Of a stretch of DNA of 14,307 nt, positions 14,033-14,307 are shown one piece after another (the stretch's first letter is position 1; each line of letters opens with the position of its first letter). The stretch comes from Asaia bogorensis (lineage in GTDB: Bacteria > Pseudomonadota > Alphaproteobacteria > Acetobacterales > Acetobacteraceae). The translations under genes were made by a program, and so were the position numbers. The notes below the pieces were generated by a model. It saw nothing but the letters and a program-made list of their open reading frames with translations, ran no database searches and was not told where the DNA came from. The stretch covers positions 1 to 14,307 of the forward strand of contig CAMCEP010000042.1 in NCBI GenBank assembly GCA_945873675.1, in the 5' to 3' direction.

Positions 14033-14307
14033 GCAACTTGTTCCGTAAGGGTGCGGCGGAGTGCATCGCGCCAAAGCGCATAACGGCTATCCGCTTCTGC
14101 GCGGTTCATTTGCGGCACAAAACGGCGTTCCAGGCGCCAATGCGTGGCACCCGCCGCACCTGGCGGCGCGCAAAGCCCGGCCTGCATGCCAGCCAGATAA
14201 GCCGCGCCGAGTGCGGTGGTTTCCAGCACGGTTGGGCGATCCACCGGCGCGCCCAATTGGTCGGCCAGGAATTGCATGGTCCAATCGGAAGCGACCATGC
14301 CGCCATC
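14029..14307 (-). CDS. FGGY-family carbohydrate kinase, glycerol-kinase-like, C-terminal part (gene runs off the right edge)
   Basis: The frame is open to the window edge and gives the last 92 residues. It opens with DGGMVASDWTMQFLADQLG, and then RPTVLETTALGAAYLAGMQAGL, the ATPase-core end typical of glycerol kinase, and closes with RRFVPQM and SRYALWRDALRR, matching the GlpK tail. The enzyme phosphorylates a polyol or sugar with ATP in the cytosol. Closest resemblance is to GlpK rather than xylulokinase, but the substrate-binding N-terminal domain is outside the window, and the operon context (a SelA-like enzyme and AtuA instead of glpF/glpD) makes glycerol uncertain. Its stop overlaps the next gene's start by four bases (ATGA). 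Confidence 0.82.
   Translation of the reverse strand, partial: DGGMVASDWTMQFLADQLGAPVDRPTVLETTALGAAYLAGMQAGLCAPPGAAGATHWRLERRFVPQMNRAEADSRYALWRDALRRTLTEQVA

Noticed and set aside
12959..14083. A 374-residue plus-strand open frame opposite the SelA-like gene
   Set aside because: Antisense shadow of a gene with a clear PLP lysine and family motifs; its own composition is His/Arg-rich and unlike a protein domain.

Overview
The window is a GC-rich, gene-dense bacterial chromosome segment. Its gene content and codon style (strong preference for G/C in third positions, short intergenic gaps, many ATGA/GTGA/TGATG overlaps) suggest an alphaproteobacterium, most likely of the Acetobacteraceae/Roseomonas kind. 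That placement is inference from gene families only; no rRNA or other marker is present. No tRNA, rRNA, CRISPR array, insertion sequence or prophage gene was seen.

Layout, left to right. (1) 3-5050, plus strand: a formate dehydrogenase operon. It holds the end of a TorD-like chaperone, the small Tat-signal protein FdhX, a 975-residue molybdenum catalytic subunit with cysteine at the usual Sec position, a four-cluster ferredoxin-like subunit and a multi-helix cytochrome b subunit. Together these should form a periplasm-facing enzyme that oxidises formate and passes electrons to the quinone pool. (2) 5048-5152: a short intergenic stretch filled with inverted repeats, including a perfect 12-bp stem. 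(3) 5161-6929, plus strand: mobB and moeA, which insert molybdenum and help finish the molybdopterin dinucleotide cofactor that the formate dehydrogenase needs. (4) 9363-6956, minus strand: a compact gloB, glutathione S-transferase, DUF985 cupin and TehB-like methyltransferase operon, with a glutathione/aldehyde detoxification flavour. (5) 9425-11141, plus strand: a divergent methyltransferase followed by an SMP-30-type lactonase. (6) 14307-11128, minus strand: a translationally coupled four-gene cassette, made of the end of a glycerol-kinase-like FGGY kinase, a SelA-like PLP enzyme, an AtuA-family (DUF1446) protein and a separate small AtuA-like C-terminal domain protein. The cassette converges on, and overlaps, the lactonase gene.

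Blocks 1-3 form a coherent formate-oxidation and molybdenum-cofactor region. Block 6 is the least explained part: its genes are locked together by overlapping stop/start codons, which argues for one pathway, but the substrate cannot be read from the sequence. It is the best candidate here for an undescribed catabolic system.
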